The notes: generated from the sequence alone by a model not told the origin. Counted from the first letter of the stretch, positions 37,104 through 48,359 are shown. The stretch is 64,000 nucleotides of DNA from Microbacterium thalli (GCF_028737325.1 NZ_JAQZCH010000002.1:930001-994000); one strand, 5' to 3'. A program made the numbers and translations.

Positions 37104-39260
37104 TCAGCGAATGCTGTTCTCGTGCCCGTTGCTGTGCCCGCCGGGCGCCGGGATCGACTTCTGCATCTGCACGAGGAACTCGACGTTGGACTGCGTCTCC
37201 TTGAGCTTGTCGAGGATGACGCCGAGCGCGTGCTGCTGGTCGAGACCGGCGAGTGCGCGGCGCAGCTTCCAGGTGATCTTGACTTCGTCGGACGAGAGCA
37301 GCATCTCCTCGCGCCGCGTCGAGGACGCATTGACGTCGACGGCGGGGAAGATGCGCTTGTCGGCGAGCTGGCGCGAGAGGCGCAGCTCGCTGTTGCCGGT
37401 GCCCTTGAACTCCTCGAAGATGACCTCGTCCATCTTCGACCCCGTCTCGACGAGCGCGGTCGCGAGGATGGTCAGCGAGCCGCCGTTCTCGATGTTCCGA
37501 GCCGCGCCGAAGAAGCGCTTGGGCGGGTAGAGGGCCGAGGCGTCGACGCCACCGGTGAGGACGCGACCCGAGGTCGGCGCCGACAGGTTGTAGGCCCGGC
37601 CGAGACGGGTGATCGAGTCGAGCAGCACGACGACGTCGCGACCGAGCTCGACGAGACGCTTGGCGCGCTCGATCGCGAGCTCGGCGACGGTGGTGTGGTC
37701 CTCGGCGGGACGGTCGAACGTCGAGGCGATGACCTCGCCCTTGACCGTGCGCTGCATGTCGGTGACCTCTTCGGGCCGCTCGTCGACGAGCACGACCATG
37801 AGGTGCACCTCGGGGTTGTTCTGCGCGATGGCGTTGGCGATCTGCTGCAGCACGATCGTCTTGCCGGCCTTGGGCGGGGCGACGATGAGGCCGCGCTGAC
37901 CCTTGCCGATGGGGGCGACGAGGTCGATGATCCGCTGCGTCAGCTTCTCGGGACCGGTCTCGAGGCGCAGGCGCTCCTGCGGGTACAGCGGCGTCAGCTT
38001 GCCGAACTCGACGCGCGTGGCGGCGTCTTCGACCGACAGACCGTTGATGGAGTCGACCTTCACGAGCGCGTTGTACTTCTGGCGGCTCGACTGCTCGCCC
38101 TCACGCGGCTGCTTGATCGCGCCGACGACCGCGTCGCCCTTGCGGAGGTTGTACTTCTTGACCTGTCCGAGCGAGACGTACACGTCCTGCGTGCCGGGCA
38201 GGTAGCCCGTCGTGCGGACGAAGGCGTAGTTGTCGAGGACGTCGAGCACGCCCGCGATCGGGATGAGGATGTCGTCCTCACCGATCTCCGTCTCGAACTC
38301 GTCGCCGCCACCGGCCTGGCCGCGGCGCTTGTTGTTGCGCTGACGCCCCCGGCCGTTCTGGCCCGCGGCGCTGTCGTCGTCCTCGGACGGGCTCGCCGCG
38401 GCGGGCGCGTTCCGGTTCGCGTTCGCGTTCTGGTTCCCGTTGGCGTTCTGGTCGTTGGCCTGACCGTTGCCGTTCGCGCCGTTCTCCTTGTTGCGATTGC
38501 GGTTGCGGTTGCGGCTCCGGCTGCGGCTGCGGCCGGTCGACTCGCCCTCGGCGTCGCCGGACTCGGACTTGGCCGAGTCGTCGGCGTCGGTGCCCTCGGC
38601 GGTGTCGTCGGATGCCGCCGGCTGCGCGTCTGCGGCATCCGCGGCATCCTTCTCGCCGGCTGCGGGGGTGCCCGGCGCGGTTTCGGCCGACGGCTCGTCG
38701 GCGACGTCCTTCTTCGCACCGCGGCCGCGGCCACGGCCACGAGCGGGCTTCTTCGGCGCCTCGTCGGCGGCGGGAGCCTCGGGGGTGGCCTCGGCACCGT
38801 CGGTGGTGTCGGCGGCCGGAGCATTCTCGTCTGCGGGCTCAGCGACCTCGGCAGCGGGGGCCTCGGAGGCGGCCTCGACCGGCGCCTCGGGGGTAGCAGC
38901 CTCGGCGGTTGCAGCCTCGGGGGCGGCGGCCTCGGGGGCGGTGGCCGGGGCGTTCTCCGCGGGCACGGCGGGAACGTCGGTGCTCTTCGCGCGGCGCGGC
39001 GCACGCTTGCGCGGCGCCTTGACGGGCTTCTCGTCGGCGACGACCGGCGCGGCGTCTGCCGGTGCCGAGCCCGCTGCCGGCGCGGCGGCGGGCTCGGCCA
39101 CGGCCTCCGGCTCGACCTCGGCGGCGGGCGCAGCCTCGGGCTCGGCGACCGGCGTCTCCTCGACGGTCGCGTCGTCGACGGCCGTCTGCGGGTCGGTGGT
39201 GATGTCGGTGACGCTCTCGACGCTCTCGTCGATGGTCAGGTTCTCGGAGTTGGACTCCAC
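37104..39260 (-). CDS. rho: Transcription termination factor Rho with long disordered N-terminal region
   Basis: The 718-residue Rho has its RNA-binding cold-shock fold from about residue 330 ([20 protein letters not shown]) and a P-loop APPKAGKT (461-468), followed by a complete ATPase. The first 325 residues are low-complexity: acidic Ala/Glu/Pro-rich (1-170), an RGRGRG patch (174-180), another acidic stretch, then an Arg/Asn tract (about 244-310). Large N-terminal inserts are known in actinobacterial Rho; they can add RNA affinity. GTG 39260 with AGGAGAG upstream is the start. Confidence 0.97.
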   Translation of the reverse strand: MESNSENLTIDESVESVTDITTDPQTAVDDATVEETPVAEPEAAPAAEVEPEAVAEPAAAPAAGSAPADAAPVVADEKPVKAPRKRAPRRAKSTDVPAVPAENAPATAPEAAAPEAATAEAATPEAPVEAASEAPAAEVAEPADENAPAADTTDGAEATPEAPAADEAPKKPARGRGRGRGAKKDVADEPSAETAPGTPAAGEKDAADAADAQPAASDDTAEGTDADDSAKSESGDAEGESTGRSRSRSRNRNRNRNKENGANGNGQANDQNANGNQNANANRNAPAAASPSEDDDSAAGQNGRGRQRNNKRRGQAGGGDEFETEIGEDDILIPIAGVLDVLDNYAFVRTTGYLPGTQDVYVSLGQVKKYNLRKGDAVVGAIKQPREGEQSSRQKYNALVKVDSINGLSVEDAATRVEFGKLTPLYPQERLRLETGPEKLTQRIIDLVAPIGKGQRGLIVAPPKAGKTIVLQQIANAIAQNNPEVHLMVVLVDERPEEVTDMQRTVKGEVIASTFDRPAEDHTTVAELAIERAKRLVELGRDVVVLLDSITRLGRAYNLSAPTSGRVLTGGVDASALYPPKRFFGAARNIENGGSLTILATALVETGSKMDEVIFEEFKGTGNSELRLSRQLADKRIFPAVDVNASSTRREEMLLSSDEVKITWKLRRALAGLDQQHALGVILDKLKETQSNVEFLVQMQKSIPAPGGHSNGHENSIR

Positions 39261-39407
39261 GAGCTCTCCTCTTACACGGTGGATATGACAGAACCGCATC
39301 CGACGCCGTCCACGGCGGGCGCCCTCCACCTGACACGCTCTTCCGGCCGGCGGCGCGGGGCGTGGATCAGGGGTGTTCGCGGTGATTCGCAGAATCGCGA
39401 CGGAGGC

Positions 39408-40346
39408 TCAGATCACAGTGGCTGTGGAACCCTCCGTATGGTCCCTCACCATACCACCACGCACATCGACGGCCAGCATCCGGGCATCCCACGGGGTGTC
39501 TGTGGTAACGGCGGCGATCTTCGCCGCCTCGAGGCGGCGCCCCGGGCCGTCCGCGAGGACGAGCACGCTCGGTCCCGCACCCGAGATCACGGCGGCGAAG
39601 CCTTCGGCGCGCAGCGCACGCACGAGCTTGTCGGTCTCGAGCATCGCCGGCGCCCGGTACGCCTGATGCAGCTTGTCTTCGGTCGCTGCGAGCAGCAGAT
39701 CGGGGCTCTGCGTGAGCGCTGCGACGAGCAGCGCCGAGCGCGACAGGTTGAAGACGGCGTCCTCGCGCGGCACCTGCAGCGGATCGAGGCCGCGCGCCAC
39801 CGAGGTCGACATCGTGAACTGCGGCACGAAGACCAGGGGCGCGACGCCGCGGTGCACGAGAAGCTTCTTGTGCTGCGGGCCGCCGCGTTCGTCGACCCAC
39901 GCGATCGTCAGGCCGCCGAAGAGCGCGGGGGCGACATTGTCGGGATGCCCCTCGAGCTCGGTGGCCAGCCGCAGCAGCGCGTCCTCGCCGATCTCGACGT
40001 CGCCAGCCAGCAGTCCCTTCGCGGCCAGCAGGCCGGCGACGACGGCCGCGCCGGATGAGCCCATCCCCCGACCGTGCGGGATCGCGTTGACCGCCTCGAG
40101 CCGGACGCCCGGCATCGTCCGTCCGAAAGCCTCGTACGCGTACGCCATCGCACGCACGACGAGGTGCGATGCGTCGGTGGGGACGTCGGCAGCGCCCTCG
40201 CCCGAGACCGAGATCTCGAGTCCGGGACCCGGGAGCTCCGTCACGACGAGCTCGTCGTAGACGCTGAGGGCGAGCCCGAGCGTGTCGAACCCCGGCCCGA
40301 GGTTCGCGCTCGTGGCGGGAACCCGGACCGCGACCGATCGGGTCAC
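39408..40346 (-). CDS. thrB: Homoserine kinase
   Basis: ThrB phosphorylates homoserine for threonine synthesis. The 312-residue GHMP kinase has [15 protein letters not shown] at the start and the ATP loop [14 protein letters not shown]. The GTG start overlaps the thrC stop by four bases. It is the last gene of lysA-hom-thrC-thrB. I see no convincing terminator in the 147 bases before rho, only a weak GATTC/GAATC hairpin. Confidence 0.96.
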   Translation of the reverse strand: MTRSVAVRVPATSANLGPGFDTLGLALSVYDELVVTELPGPGLEISVSGEGAADVPTDASHLVVRAMAYAYEAFGRTMPGVRLEAVNAIPHGRGMGSSGAAVVAGLLAAKGLLAGDVEIGEDALLRLATELEGHPDNVAPALFGGLTIAWVDERGGPQHKKLLVHRGVAPLVFVPQFTMSTSVARGLDPLQVPREDAVFNLSRSALLVAALTQSPDLLLAATEDKLHQAYRAPAMLETDKLVRALRAEGFAAVISGAGPSVLVLADGPGRRLEAAKIAAVTTDTPWDARMLAVDVRGGMVRDHTEGSTATVI

Positions 40347-41428
40347 GCGGACGCCTGCGGCGCCAGGTCGAGCACCGAGGCGACCTCGCTCGTCGTCGCA
40401 TCGACGACGATGGGCTCGGCGTCGGTGCCGTCGGGGTTGCGCAGCGCCCACTGCGGGTCTTTGAGACCGTGGCCGGTGACCGTCAGGACGACGCGCGCCC
40501 CGGCCGGGATGGCCCCCGCCTCGGCACGATCGAGCAGGCCCGCGACCGAGATCGCCGAAGCCGGCTCCACGAACACGCCGGCGGTGCTGGCCAGCAGCTT
40601 CTGCGCGGCGAGGATGCGGTCGTCGTCGATGGCGCCGAACCAGCCGTCCGTGGCATCGCGAGCCTCGAGCGCGAGGTCCCACGACGCCGGGTTCCCGATG
40701 CGGATGGCGGTGGCGATGGTGTCGGGGTTCTTCACGACCTCGCCGCGGACGAGCGGGGCCGAGCCGGCGGCCTGGAAGCCGAACATGCGCGGCACCCGGG
40801 TCGCGACGCCGCGGGCGGCCTCCTCGCGGTAGCCGCGGGAGTACGCCGTGTAGTTGCCCGCGTTGCCGACGGGGATGAAGTGGAAGTCCGGGGCGTCGCC
40901 CAGCTGCGACACGACCTCGTAGGCCGCCGTCTTCTGACCGTCGATGCGGTCGGGGTTGACCGAGTTCACGAGGTGGACCGGGTAGTGGTCCGCCAGCTCG
41001 CGGGCGATCTCGAGGCAGTCATCGAAGTTGCCGCGGATCTGGATGAGCGTTCCGCCGTGCGCGACGGCCTGGCTGAGCTTGCCCATCGCGATCTTGCCCT
41101 CGGGCACCAGGACGGCGGCGGTGATGCCGGCGTGGGCGGCGTAGGCCGCGGCGGATGCCGAGGTGTTGCCGGTCGACGCGCAGATGACGGCCTTCGCGCC
41201 GTGCTCGACGGCGCGCGAGAGCGCCACCGTCATCCCGCGGTCCTTGAACGAACCGGTGGGGTTCATTCCCTCGAACTTGACCCACACGTCGGCGCCGGTC
41301 AATCGCGACAGCTCTCGTGCGGGCACGAGCGGCGTGCCCCCCTCACCCAGGGTCACGACCGTCGATGCGTCCGTGACGTCGAGCCGGTCGGCGAACTCGC
41401 GCAGGACTCCCTGCCAAACATGTGCCAT
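40343..41428 (-). CDS. thrC: Threonine synthase
   Basis: The 361-residue PLP enzyme converts phosphohomoserine to threonine. The PLP lysine is in [11 protein letters not shown], and the phosphate loop [15 protein letters not shown] follows. Its ATG is one base after the hom stop, whose last codons carry GAAGGAG as the ribosome binding site. It is the short (bacterial) form. Confidence 0.96.
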   Translation of the reverse strand: MAHVWQGVLREFADRLDVTDASTVVTLGEGGTPLVPARELSRLTGADVWVKFEGMNPTGSFKDRGMTVALSRAVEHGAKAVICASTGNTSASAAAYAAHAGITAAVLVPEGKIAMGKLSQAVAHGGTLIQIRGNFDDCLEIARELADHYPVHLVNSVNPDRIDGQKTAAYEVVSQLGDAPDFHFIPVGNAGNYTAYSRGYREEAARGVATRVPRMFGFQAAGSAPLVRGEVVKNPDTIATAIRIGNPASWDLALEARDATDGWFGAIDDDRILAAQKLLASTAGVFVEPASAISVAGLLDRAEAGAIPAGARVVLTVTGHGLKDPQWALRNPDGTDAEPIVVDATTSEVASVLDLAPQASA

Positions 41429-41429
41429 G

Positions 41430-42749
41430 TCAGTCTCCTTCTACCCGCAGCACCGAGACGACCCGGGTGACGACGCCGCTCGCGCTGAGCGTGCCGACGG
41501 TGTCGCTGAGGTCCTGCTCGCGTGCCGTGTGCGTTCCGATCACCAGGCGTGCGGTGTGCACGTCGTCCCCGGTGACGATGGTCTGTTCGAGGGTCGCAAT
41601 CGAGACGCGCCCGTCGCTGAGGAGGCCGGCGACCGCGGCGAGCACGCCGGGACGGTCTTCGACCTCGAGGGTGATCTGGTAGCGCGTCGTCACGTGCCCG
41701 ATCGGCACCACCGGGAGGTTCGCCCGGGTGGACTCCCCCACCCCGACGCCACCGGCGATGTGGCGGCGGGCCGCCGAGACGACGTCGCCGAGCACGGCGG
41801 AGGCGGTCTGCACGCCGCCGGCGCCGGCGCCGTAGAACATCAGGTCGCCCGCCGCCTCGGCCTGCACGAAGACGGCGTTGTTGGCGCCGTGCACGCTCGC
41901 GAGCGGGTGATCGCGCGGAACGAGCGCCGGGTAGACGCGCACCGAGATCGTCTCGCCCGACGGCGAGACCTCGGTGTCGGACAGGCGCTCGCACACCGCC
42001 AACAGCTTGATGACGTAGCCGGCCTTGCGGGCGGCATCCATCATGTCGGCGTCGATCTGGGTGATGCCCTCGCGGTGCACCGCGTTCAGCGGGACGGCGG
42101 TGTGGAACGCGAGCGAAGCGAGGATGGCCGCCTTCTGCGCCGCGTCGTACCCTTCGACATCCGCGGTCGGGTCGGCCTCGGCGTAACCGAGGGCCTGAGC
42201 GTCGGCGAGCACGTCGGCGAAGTCGGAGCCCTCACGGTCCATCCGGTCGAGGATGTAGTTGGTCGTGCCGTTGACGATGCCCATGATCCGCTGCACGCGG
42301 TCGCCGGCGAGCGAGTCGCGCAGCGGGCGGATGATCGGGATGGCGCCGGCCGCCGCCGCCTCGTAGTAGATCGAGGCACCCACCTGGTCGGCCGCTTCGA
42401 ACAGCTCGGGGCCGTGCGTGGCCAGCAGCGCCTTGTTGGCGGTGACGATGTCGGCGCCGGCCCCGATGGCCTGCAGGATGCTGGTGCGCGCGGGCTCGAT
42501 GCCGCCCATGAGCTCGATGACGATGTCGGACCCGACGAGCAGCGGCTCGGGATCGGTCGTCAGCAGCTCGCGCGGCAGGTCGACGTCGCGGGGCGCGTCG
42601 AGGTCGCGTACCGAGATGCCGACGAGGTCGAGGGCGGCTCCGGCGCGATCGGCCAGCTCGTCTCCGTGCTTGAGCAGCAGCGCGGCGACCTGCGAGCCGA
42701 CGGCGCCGGCTCCGAGCAGGGCCACGCGCAGGCGGCGGTAGTCCGTCAT
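41430..42749 (-). CDS. hom: Homoserine dehydrogenase
   Basis: Hom reduces aspartate semialdehyde to homoserine, the branch to threonine and methionine. The 439-residue protein has the NAD(P) loop [11 protein letters not shown], the catalytic region around [10 protein letters not shown] and [10 protein letters not shown], and a C-terminal ACT domain ([21 protein letters not shown] is its core), which usually gives threonine feedback. The start overlaps the lysA stop by four bases (ATGA). Confidence 0.97.
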   Translation of the reverse strand: MTDYRRLRVALLGAGAVGSQVAALLLKHGDELADRAGAALDLVGISVRDLDAPRDVDLPRELLTTDPEPLLVGSDIVIELMGGIEPARTSILQAIGAGADIVTANKALLATHGPELFEAADQVGASIYYEAAAAGAIPIIRPLRDSLAGDRVQRIMGIVNGTTNYILDRMDREGSDFADVLADAQALGYAEADPTADVEGYDAAQKAAILASLAFHTAVPLNAVHREGITQIDADMMDAARKAGYVIKLLAVCERLSDTEVSPSGETISVRVYPALVPRDHPLASVHGANNAVFVQAEAAGDLMFYGAGAGGVQTASAVLGDVVSAARRHIAGGVGVGESTRANLPVVPIGHVTTRYQITLEVEDRPGVLAAVAGLLSDGRVSIATLEQTIVTGDDVHTARLVIGTHTAREQDLSDTVGTLSASGVVTRVVSVLRVEGD

Positions 42750-44155
42750 TCGGCTCCTTCGATGGGGATGCCCGCGTCGCGGGCGAGAAGATCGTCGATC
42801 GTCTCGCCGCGCACGATGACCCGGGCCGCACCGTTCGAGACGGCGACCACGGGCGGGCGCGGGACGTAGTTGTAGTTGCTCGCGAGAGAGAAGCAGTAGG
42901 CGCCGGTCGCGGCCACGGCGAGCAGGTCGCCCGGAGCGACGTCGCCGGGCAGATACTCGGCGTCGACGACGATGTCGCCGGACTCGCAGTGGCGACCGAC
43001 CACACGGGCCAGGGTCGGCGCGGCGTCGCTCGTGCGGCTGGCGACGCGGGCCGAGTATGAGGCGCCGTACAGCGCCGGGCGGGCGTTGTCGCTCATCCCC
43101 CCGTCGACGCTCACGTAGAGACGCTCGAGCTCGTCGCTGACCCGGACGGGTTTGGTGGTGCCGACCTCGTAGAGCGTGACGCCGGCGCGGCCGACGATCG
43201 AACGCCCCGGCTCGAAAGCGAGGGCGGGCAGCGGGATGCCGCGTGCGCCGCACTCCCGCGCGACGGCACCGACGATGCCGTCGGCGAGCTCTTCGATGTC
43301 GGTCGGGTCGTCGACGCTCGTGTACGCGATGCCGAAGCCGCCGCCGAGGTTCATCAGCGGCACGTCTCCCCCGGCGAGCAGGCGCGCGTGCACGTCGACC
43401 AGGCGCGAGGCCGACTCGGCGAACCCGGCGGTGCCGAAGATCTGCGATCCGATGTGGCAGTGCAGCCCGAGGAAGCGCAGCGACGGCAGCTCGCGGATGC
43501 GCGCGACGACGCGTTCGGCGTCGGCGAGGGCGAACCCGAACTTCTGGTCCTCGTGGGCGGTCGCGAGGAAGTCGTGGGTTTCGGCGTGCACGCCGCTGTT
43601 GACCCGCACCAGGACAGGCTGCACCGCGCCGCGCGCGGCAGCGATGTCGGCGAGCCGGTCGATCTCGATGAGGCTGTCGACGATGACCGAGCCGACGCCG
43701 AGCTCGACGGCACGGGCCAGTTCGAGCGGCGACTTGTTGTTGCCGTGCAGGCCGAGGCGAGCGGGGTCGGCACCGGCGGCAAGGGCGACGGCGAGCTCGC
43801 CGCCGGTCGCGACGTCGACCGCCAGCCCTTCTCCGGTCACCCAGCGCACGACCTCGGTGCTGAGGAACGCCTTGCCGGCGTAGTAGACGCGTGCCGTCGT
43901 GCCGTGCCGCGCGGTCGCCGCGTCGAACGCCTGCCGCACGCGGCGAGCCTGCGCCACGACGGCATCCTGGTCGAGCACGTACAGGGGCGTGCCGAACTGC
44001 TCGGCGAGGTCGGTGGCCGGCACCCCGCCGACGGTCAGAACGCCCTCGGCGGTGCGGTCCGCAGCGGGCGGCCAGATCGCCGCGACGAGCTCGTTCGCAT
44101 CAGTGGGAGCGTGGAGCCATTCCGGCACGGCGGGGCGGACGTCGGACGCGGACAC
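42746..44155 (-). CDS. lysA: Diaminopimelate decarboxylase
   Basis: LysA makes lysine from meso-diaminopimelate. The 469-residue PLP enzyme has the PLP lysine in YYAGKAFLS, HCHIGSQI, the glycine loop NLGGGFGIAY and EPGRSIVG. The GTG start at 44155 lacks a clear ribosome binding site; TAGACT at 44216-44221 would give a leader of about 55 bases. lysA opens an operon with hom, thrC and thrB, so lysine and threonine branches are coupled here. Confidence 0.96.
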   Translation of the reverse strand: MSASDVRPAVPEWLHAPTDANELVAAIWPPAADRTAEGVLTVGGVPATDLAEQFGTPLYVLDQDAVVAQARRVRQAFDAATARHGTTARVYYAGKAFLSTEVVRWVTGEGLAVDVATGGELAVALAAGADPARLGLHGNNKSPLELARAVELGVGSVIVDSLIEIDRLADIAAARGAVQPVLVRVNSGVHAETHDFLATAHEDQKFGFALADAERVVARIRELPSLRFLGLHCHIGSQIFGTAGFAESASRLVDVHARLLAGGDVPLMNLGGGFGIAYTSVDDPTDIEELADGIVGAVARECGARGIPLPALAFEPGRSIVGRAGVTLYEVGTTKPVRVSDELERLYVSVDGGMSDNARPALYGASYSARVASRTSDAAPTLARVVGRHCESGDIVVDAEYLPGDVAPGDLLAVAATGAYCFSLASNYNYVPRPPVVAVSNGAARVIVRGETIDDLLARDAGIPIEGAE

Positions 44156-44215
44156 GGGAACACCAATCGGGAGGAGCGTTGACCGTGCGGCAGACGGGGC
44201 CGCGACGGTGCCGCC

Positions 44216-44221
44216 AGTCTA
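44216..44221 (-). promoter_or_regulatory. Possible -10 of the lysA-hom-thrC-thrB operon
   Basis: TAGACT on the minus strand, in the 135-base gap after the YdeI-like gene. No riboswitch or attenuator was recognised in the short leader. Confidence 0.45.
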
Positions 44222-44290
44222 GGACACAGCCCATACGCCCCCGTTCGCATGACGCCCGGCGTCGGGTCGGGTGCCGCTGCGCTCAGCCGC

Positions 44291-44881
44291 TCAGCCCTCG
44301 TCGGCGGGCGCGGTCGTCAGGCGCTCTACCGCGCGGCGGATGCGTGCCGACCGGGTCGCGCCCGGTGCCGCCGTGAGGATCGGATGCAGCACGGAGTACC
44401 TTTCGGCGGCCCGCAGGCTGGCGAACGCCGCCGCCGCTGCCGGCGATGCGGCGAGGGCGGCGGCGAGGTCGTCCGGAACGGCTGCGGCGGCTTGTCCGGC
44501 GTAGGCCCGCTCCCACCGGCCGTCCGCGCGCGCCCGGTCGATCTCGGCGTGGCCGCGCGGCCGCATCCGGCCGTCGGCGATGAGGCGTGCGACGATCTCG
44601 ACGTTGCGCTGCGACCAGACCGACCGCGCACGTCGCGGCGTGTACAGCTGCAGGAACGTCGCGTCGTCGCGGGCGTTGCGCCGGCCGTCGATCCATCCGC
44701 TGCACAGCGCCTCGTCGAGCGCTTCCGCGTAGGTCAGCGACGTCGGCGCGGTGACGCCCTTCTTGGCGAGCACGAGCTGCACGCCGTCCGAGGTGTCTTC
44801 GTGAGCGTCGAGCCAGGCGCGCCACGCGGCGGCGTCGGCGACGATCAACGGCTCGGCCGGCGTCGCGGCATCCTCGGTCAT
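44291..44881 (-). CDS. YdeI/OmpD-associated family protein
   Basis: The 196-residue protein has the family's central block (LTYAEALDEALCSGWIDGRR, then FLQLYTPRRARSVWSQRN) and the C-terminal helical region with DDLAAALAASP. Such proteins are soluble and of poorly known function; Gram-negative members are linked to bacteriocin or antimicrobial-peptide resistance. ATG 44881 has GATGGG upstream, and the lmeA-like gene ends 22 bases before. It is probably the last gene of argS-lmeA-ydeI. Confidence 0.85.
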   Translation of the reverse strand: MTEDAATPAEPLIVADAAAWRAWLDAHEDTSDGVQLVLAKKGVTAPTSLTYAEALDEALCSGWIDGRRNARDDATFLQLYTPRRARSVWSQRNVEIVARLIADGRMRPRGHAEIDRARADGRWERAYAGQAAAAVPDDLAAALAASPAAAAAFASLRAAERYSVLHPILTAAPGATRSARIRRAVERLTTAPADEG

Positions 44882-44903
44882 CCCATCCCCCGACTCGGCG
44901 CGG

Positions 44904-45734
44904 TCAGGCGCAGGTCCCGTTGGCCTGCAGGGCGGGATCGCGGATGATCGCGCCGTCGACGTCGACCTCCGCCACGAGGGCACCCGGTTCGACGCGCACT
45001 TCGCGCACCGTCAGGCCCGCGGGCAGGCGGTCGCGCACGCAGATCGGATACGACCGCAGCACCGCGTCAGCGGCCGAGCCGAACCGCTCGCGCAGCGCAT
45101 CGCCCGTCAGCTCGGCGCCGCCCAGGCGCACGGCCTCGGGTGAGAGCACGATGTCTCCGTCGGTCACGCTCGGTCGCAGGTCGAGGCCGAGCGGCACCGT
45201 CAGCGCGAAAAGGGACAGCTCGACCTCCACCTGCACGTCGGGCGGGGCGAGCACGATGCCGGTGTCGGGCACGCCCTCGACCTGGGCGAGCAGGGTCTGC
45301 AGCTGGTCCTCCGAGAACACGACGGTGGCCTCGGCTGAACCGATGTCGCCCCCGTCCGTGCGGATCGGGACCTCGCGGGCGCGCACCGACACATCGGCGA
45401 CGACATCGCCGAGCGGGACGTCGGCGCTCGATACGTCGAGCCGGTCGAGCGTTCCGCCGAGCACCTGCGGCAGCACCGGCTCGTCGACACCGACATCCAC
45501 CTGCTGGTCCTCGGGCAGGGCGAGCTGCGTGATGACCTGCTGGCGCACCGTGCTCGTGACGATCTCGCGCGTGATGTGCTCGGCGACGAACCACGCGGTG
45601 ATCGCGAGTCCGATCACCACGACCGCGGCGATGATCCAGGGCAGGGCCCGACGACGGCGACGGCGACGGCTCGGCGCAGGAGCGGACGCCGTCGCCTCGG
45701 GCAACGGCAGCGTGGGCTGCGTCTCGCCGCTCAC
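44904..45734 (-). CDS. LmeA-like (DUF2993) lipid-binding membrane protein
   Basis: The 276-residue protein has a short cytoplasmic head with an arginine cluster, one membrane helix (about residues 32-52) and an extracytoplasmic domain of the DUF2993 type. In mycobacteria LmeA binds phospholipids and acts in mannan elongation in the periplasm; here the role is inferred from the family only. GTG 45734 starts four bases after the argS stop, so the two are coupled. Confidence 0.82.
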   Translation of the reverse strand: MSGETQPTLPLPEATASAPAPSRRRRRRRALPWIIAAVVVIGLAITAWFVAEHITREIVTSTVRQQVITQLALPEDQQVDVGVDEPVLPQVLGGTLDRLDVSSADVPLGDVVADVSVRAREVPIRTDGGDIGSAEATVVFSEDQLQTLLAQVEGVPDTGIVLAPPDVQVEVELSLFALTVPLGLDLRPSVTDGDIVLSPEAVRLGGAELTGDALRERFGSAADAVLRSYPICVRDRLPAGLTVREVRVEPGALVAEVDVDGAIIRDPALQANGTCA

Positions 45735-45738
45735 CGGG

Positions 45739-47406
45739 TCACATCCGCTCGGGAGCGCTGACGCCGAGCAGGTCGAGCCCATTGCGCAGCACCTGTCCCG
45801 TGGCGTCGTTGAGCCACAGGCGGGTGCGGTGCAGGTCGGTGACCGCCTCGTCGCCGAGCGGGGTCACCCGGCAGTTGTCGTACCAGCGGTGGTAGAGGCT
45901 CGCGAGCTCCTCGAGGTACCGCGCGACGCGGTGCGGCTCGCGCAGCTCCGCGGCGAAGGCGACGACGCGCGGGAACTCCTGCAGCGCCCCGAGGAGAGCC
46001 GACTCGGTCTCGTGGTCGAGCAGCTCCGGCGCGAACGCGTCGCGGGTGACACCCGAGTCGGCGGCGTTGCGCGCGACGTTGTGGGTGCGGGCATGGGCGT
46101 ACTGCACGTAGAAGACGGGGTTGTCGTTCGTGCGCTTCTGCAGGATCTCGGGGTCGAGCGTCAGCGGCGAGTCGGCGGGATAGCGCGCGAGCGAGTAGCG
46201 CAGCGCGTCCGTTCCCAGCCAGTCGCGCAGATCGTCGAGCTCGATGATGTTGCCGGCCCGCTTCGACAGACGCGCACCGTTGACCGACACGAGCTGTCCG
46301 ATGAGCACCTCGATGTCCTTCTCGGGGTCGTCACCGGCCGCACCCGCGAGCGCCTTGAGACGGTGCACGTAGCCGTGGTGGTCGGCGCCCAGCAGGTAGA
46401 TCTTGTGCGCGAAACCGCGGTCGCCCTTGTTGAGGTAGTACGCGGCGTCGGCGGCGAAGTAGGTGTACTCGCCGTTGGAGCGGCGGATGACGCGGTCCTT
46501 GTCGTCGCCGAAGTCGGTCGTGCGCACCCACACGGCGTCGTCCTGATCGAAGACATGCCCCTGCGCGCGCAGCCGGTCGACGGCCTGATCGACGAGGCTC
46601 GGCCCTCCGTCCGCGGGGGTGGCGTGCAGCAGGCGCTCGCTGAAGTACACGTCGAAGTGCACGTTGAACTTCTCGAGCGACTGCTTCAGGTCGGCCATCT
46701 GCAGCTCGTACCCGAGGTCGAGGGCGACCTGCTCCTGCTCGTCCGGCGACAGCTCGAGCAGGTCGGGACGGGCGCCGAGCACGCGCTGGGCGAGGTCGTC
46801 GATGTACGCCCCCGGGTAGCCGTCCTCGGGCGTGGGCTCGCCCTTCGCGCTGGCGAGGACCGAACGCCCGAAGCGCTGCATCTGCGCGCCGGCGTCGTTG
46901 ATGTAGAACTCGCGCACCAGCTCGGCACCGCTGGCCAGCAGCAGGCGCGCGATGGCGTCGCCGAGCGCGGCCCACCGCGTGTGGCCGATGTGCATCGGGC
47001 CGGTGGGGTTCGCACTGACGAACTCGAGGTTGATGCTGTTGCCGGCCTGGCTGTCGTTGCGACCGAACGCCTCGCCCGCCTCGACGATCCGGCGCGCGAG
47101 GGCGCCGGCGGCGGCGGCATCCAGTCGGATGTTGATGAACCCGGGACCGGCCACTTCGACCGAGGCAACGCCGGGGGTCTCGGCGAGCGCCGCGGCGATC
47201 TCGACGGCGAACTCGCGCGGGTTGGCACCGACGCGCTTGGCCAGCTTCATCGCCGCGTTCGACGCCCAGTCGCCGTGGTCGCGGTTCTTGGGCCGCTCGA
47301 ACACGAAGTCGGCGGCGGTCAGTCCCTCGCTCGACCCGGGGCGTCGCGCCTCGGCGAGCGGGGCGACGACGGACAGGAGCGCTTCGGCGAGGGCATCGGG
47401 ATTCAT
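45739..47406 (-). CDS. argS: Arginyl-tRNA synthetase
   Basis: The 555-residue class I synthetase has the HIGH motif in [13 protein letters not shown], the second signature as RLSKRAGN, an N-terminal Add-1 domain and the C-terminal DALR anticodon domain. It charges tRNA-Arg, and one such tRNA gene lies at 49213. ATG 47406 has GGAGGG upstream, but TAGAAT only nine bases before it means the transcript leader is very short. argS followed at some distance by lysA-hom-thr is a conserved actinobacterial order. Confidence 0.97.
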   Translation of the reverse strand: MNPDALAEALLSVVAPLAEARRPGSSEGLTAADFVFERPKNRDHGDWASNAAMKLAKRVGANPREFAVEIAAALAETPGVASVEVAGPGFINIRLDAAAAGALARRIVEAGEAFGRNDSQAGNSINLEFVSANPTGPMHIGHTRWAALGDAIARLLLASGAELVREFYINDAGAQMQRFGRSVLASAKGEPTPEDGYPGAYIDDLAQRVLGARPDLLELSPDEQEQVALDLGYELQMADLKQSLEKFNVHFDVYFSERLLHATPADGGPSLVDQAVDRLRAQGHVFDQDDAVWVRTTDFGDDKDRVIRRSNGEYTYFAADAAYYLNKGDRGFAHKIYLLGADHHGYVHRLKALAGAAGDDPEKDIEVLIGQLVSVNGARLSKRAGNIIELDDLRDWLGTDALRYSLARYPADSPLTLDPEILQKRTNDNPVFYVQYAHARTHNVARNAADSGVTRDAFAPELLDHETESALLGALQEFPRVVAFAAELREPHRVARYLEELASLYHRWYDNCRVTPLGDEAVTDLHRTRLWLNDATGQVLRNGLDLLGVSAPERM

Positions 47407-47415
47407 AGCCCTCCG

Positions 47416-47421
47416 ATTCTA
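47416..47421 (-). promoter_or_regulatory. -10 element of argS, near-leaderless
   Basis: TAGAAT on the minus strand lies nine bases before ATG 47406. Transcription should start within three bases of the start codon, inside or after the GGAGGG sequence. Confidence 0.5.
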
Positions 47422-47453
47422 GGCGGGCCGCCGGTGATCGCCGTCCGTGCGGA

Positions 47454-48281
47454 TCAGGCGATCGAGACGAACGCGACGTGATCGTCGGCCACGGGATCCG
47501 CGACCGAGCCGTCTCCGTCCGCGATGGCGGCGTCGACCCGCAGATGGGTCAGCGCGATGTTGCCGCCGTAGTAGCTGAGGAAGGCGCAGTCGGCGGCGTC
47601 TCGACCCGTCGCGATACGCACGAGACCGCGCCGGTTCGACAACCGGGTCGCGTCGACGACGTACCAGGAGCCGTCGACATAGGCCTCGGCCACCGCGTGG
47701 AAGTCCATCGGTCGCAGGCCGGGCGCATAGCAAGCGACGTACCGCGCGGGAACGTCCATCGCCCGCAGCAGCGCGATCACGAGGTGCGCGTAGTCGCGAC
47801 ATACGCCCTGCCCGCTGGCGAGGGTCGTGACCGCCGAGTCGGTGCCCAGGCTCAGCCCGGGCGCGTAGGTGGTGTTCGTCGCCACGAAGTCGCTGACCGC
47901 CGTGATCAGTTCTCGCCCGTGCAGCCCGCGGAACTGCCGCCGAGCCTGCGCGAACACTTCGTCGGACTGCGCGTAGCGGCTGGGCCGCAAGTACGCGATG
48001 GTCTCGAGCTCGCTGGTCGGCGCCGGGGCGGCCGTCCCGGCGACCACCGCGCGGTACCGCACCGACACCGTGCCCGCCTCACCCGCGAGACGGTGGATGC
48101 GGCTGCCGCCGGCGGATCCGGCAGGATCGATGATCTCGGTGGTCGCGAGCTCGCGGCCGCCGAGCGTAACCGTCAGGCTCTCCTCGGCGAAGGGCACCGC
48201 GCGCGCGGCCGCGACCTGCAGGATGACGTCGACGGGACCGGTCATCTGGAGATCGAGCTCGGCCGTCAGGATGCGCTGCAC
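47454..48281 (-). CDS. Transglutaminase-like (cysteine protease fold) protein
   Basis: The 275-residue protein has an N-terminal beta domain and a transglutaminase core with the triad in place: Cys in GQGVCRDYAHL, His in DFHAVAEAY and Asp in VVDATRL. No signal peptide is seen, so it is probably cytoplasmic; bacterial members are usually proteases or amidases, and the substrate is unknown. GTG 48281 is chosen because GAGGA lies seven bases before it. It ends 47 bases before argS on the same strand and is divergent from the SGNH gene. Confidence 0.85.
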   Translation of the reverse strand: MQRILTAELDLQMTGPVDVILQVAAARAVPFAEESLTVTLGGRELATTEIIDPAGSAGGSRIHRLAGEAGTVSVRYRAVVAGTAAPAPTSELETIAYLRPSRYAQSDEVFAQARRQFRGLHGRELITAVSDFVATNTTYAPGLSLGTDSAVTTLASGQGVCRDYAHLVIALLRAMDVPARYVACYAPGLRPMDFHAVAEAYVDGSWYVVDATRLSNRRGLVRIATGRDAADCAFLSYYGGNIALTHLRVDAAIADGDGSVADPVADDHVAFVSIA

Positions 48282-48347
48282 CGGGCAATCCTCGCACGCG
48301 TACGACCCGGTTCGACCGGGCCCGAGCTGCACCGCGCCCGCATGACG

Positions 48348-48353
48348 TACCCT
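48348..48353 (+). promoter_or_regulatory. -10 element of the SGNH hydrolase gene, leaderless spacing
   Basis: TACCCT, six bases (CAGCGT), then GTG at 48360. Confidence 0.62.
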
Positions 48354-48359
48354 CAGCGT

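Noticed and set aside
39261..39407. Terminator or attenuator between thrB and rho
   Set aside because: Only a five-base GATTC/GAATC hairpin and short GC pairings are present; too weak to call.
37122..40058. Long open frame opposite rho and thrB
   Set aside because: Same cause. The product is low-complexity, and rho and thrB have clear motifs on the other strand.
44156..44290. Lysine riboswitch or attenuator before lysA
   Set aside because: The leader from the proposed promoter is about 55 bases with no matching structure.
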